The notes below the pieces were generated by a model. It was not told the DNA's origin. It made no database searches and saw only the letters and a list, made by a program, of their open reading frames with translations. From contig JBKOWY010000058.1 of the NCBI GenBank assembly GCA_046724655.1, positions 1 through 20,207 of the forward strand: a stretch of 20,207 nt of DNA. The letters run 5' to 3'. The DNA comes from JALZAA01 sp046724655 (GTDB lineage: Bacteria; Actinomycetota; Acidimicrobiia; IMCC26256; JACDBD01). Of the stretch, positions 20,091-20,207 are shown piece after piece (within the stretch, counting starts at the first letter, position 1; every line of letters starts with the position of its first letter). The position numbers and the translations under genes were made by a program.

Positions 20091-20207
20091 GCCCGCTGCT
20101 CCGGCGCCTCCCGCGGCGGCTCGACTGGATGGCCAACCAGATCGAGCGGGGCAACCTGCGCGCCCGAGTCAGCCTGTTCTCGGACCCGCACGACGAGCAC
20201 GTCGTGA
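20087..20207 (+). CDS. Start of an ORF resembling the C-terminal region of ABC1/UbiB kinases (partial)
   Basis: The ATG overlaps the stop of the preceding gene as ATGA and the frame is open to the end of the window (40 residues). The residues LLRRLPRRLDWMANQIERGN and RARVSLFSDPHDEHVV look like the segment that follows the kinase domain and precedes the C-terminal membrane spans in UbiB proteins. If so, the pieces at 19689-20090 and here flank a missing kinase core. With 40 residues only, an unrelated coupled gene cannot be excluded. Confidence 0.5.
   Translation, partial: MSPLLRRLPRRLDWMANQIERGNLRARVSLFSDPHDEHVV

Noticed and set aside
1..20207. CRISPR array, tRNA or rRNA genes, transposase
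   Set aside because: No regularly spaced repeats, no tRNA or rRNA-like sequence and no transposase motif were seen by eye; a covariance-model scan was not possible.

Overview
The window is uniformly GC-rich and gene-dense, with GTG and TTG starts, several apparently leaderless promoters and many 4-bp start/stop overlaps. Together with a menaquinone (not ubiquinone) pathway and actinobacterial-style gene fusions, this suggests a high-GC actinobacterium, perhaps an Acidimicrobiia-like lineage. The class is inference from protein flavour only; no rRNA or other taxonomic marker is present.

Layout. (1) 1-2633: the tail of menC, then menH on the opposite strand, then menD. (2) 2678-6529: a four-gene branched-chain amino-acid-type (HAAT) ABC transporter operon, livH-livM-livG-livF. 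Its LivH carries an unusual N-terminal secreted beta-sandwich domain. A perfect hairpin at 6543-6566 separates it from a convergent substrate-binding protein gene (6592-7881) and from a second, clearly broken copy of that gene (8019-9316). (3) 9305-12008, minus strand: merR-like regulator, menG/ubiE and menF, overlapping by start/stop codons, behind a recognisable promoter with a dyad in its spacer. (4) 12122-16747: a crotonase, a small membrane protein, an MFS exporter, a small DUF2007-like protein, a DinB/MDMPI-type protein, a flavin-reductase-fold protein and a proline-rich single-span membrane protein. (5) 16838-19563: a UbiA/MenA-type prenyltransferase followed by an acyl-CoA synthetase. 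(6) 19624-20207: pieces that resemble the two ends of an ABC1/UbiB kinase with the kinase core missing; the last piece runs off the window.

How the genes work together. Most of the menaquinone route is here: MenF (chorismate to isochorismate), MenD (SEPHCHC), MenH (SHCHC), MenC (o-succinylbenzoate), a MenA-like prenyltransferase and MenG (final methylation). MenE and MenB are not in the window; the acyl-CoA synthetase and crotonase do not look like them. The regulator that heads the menG-menF operon is a candidate controller of quinone synthesis. The Liv-type importer and its binding proteins sit between the two men blocks; whether this means shared physiology or only proximity cannot be told from sequence. 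No tRNA, rRNA, CRISPR array or recognisable transposase was seen, and no gene-free stretch exceeds 300 bases.
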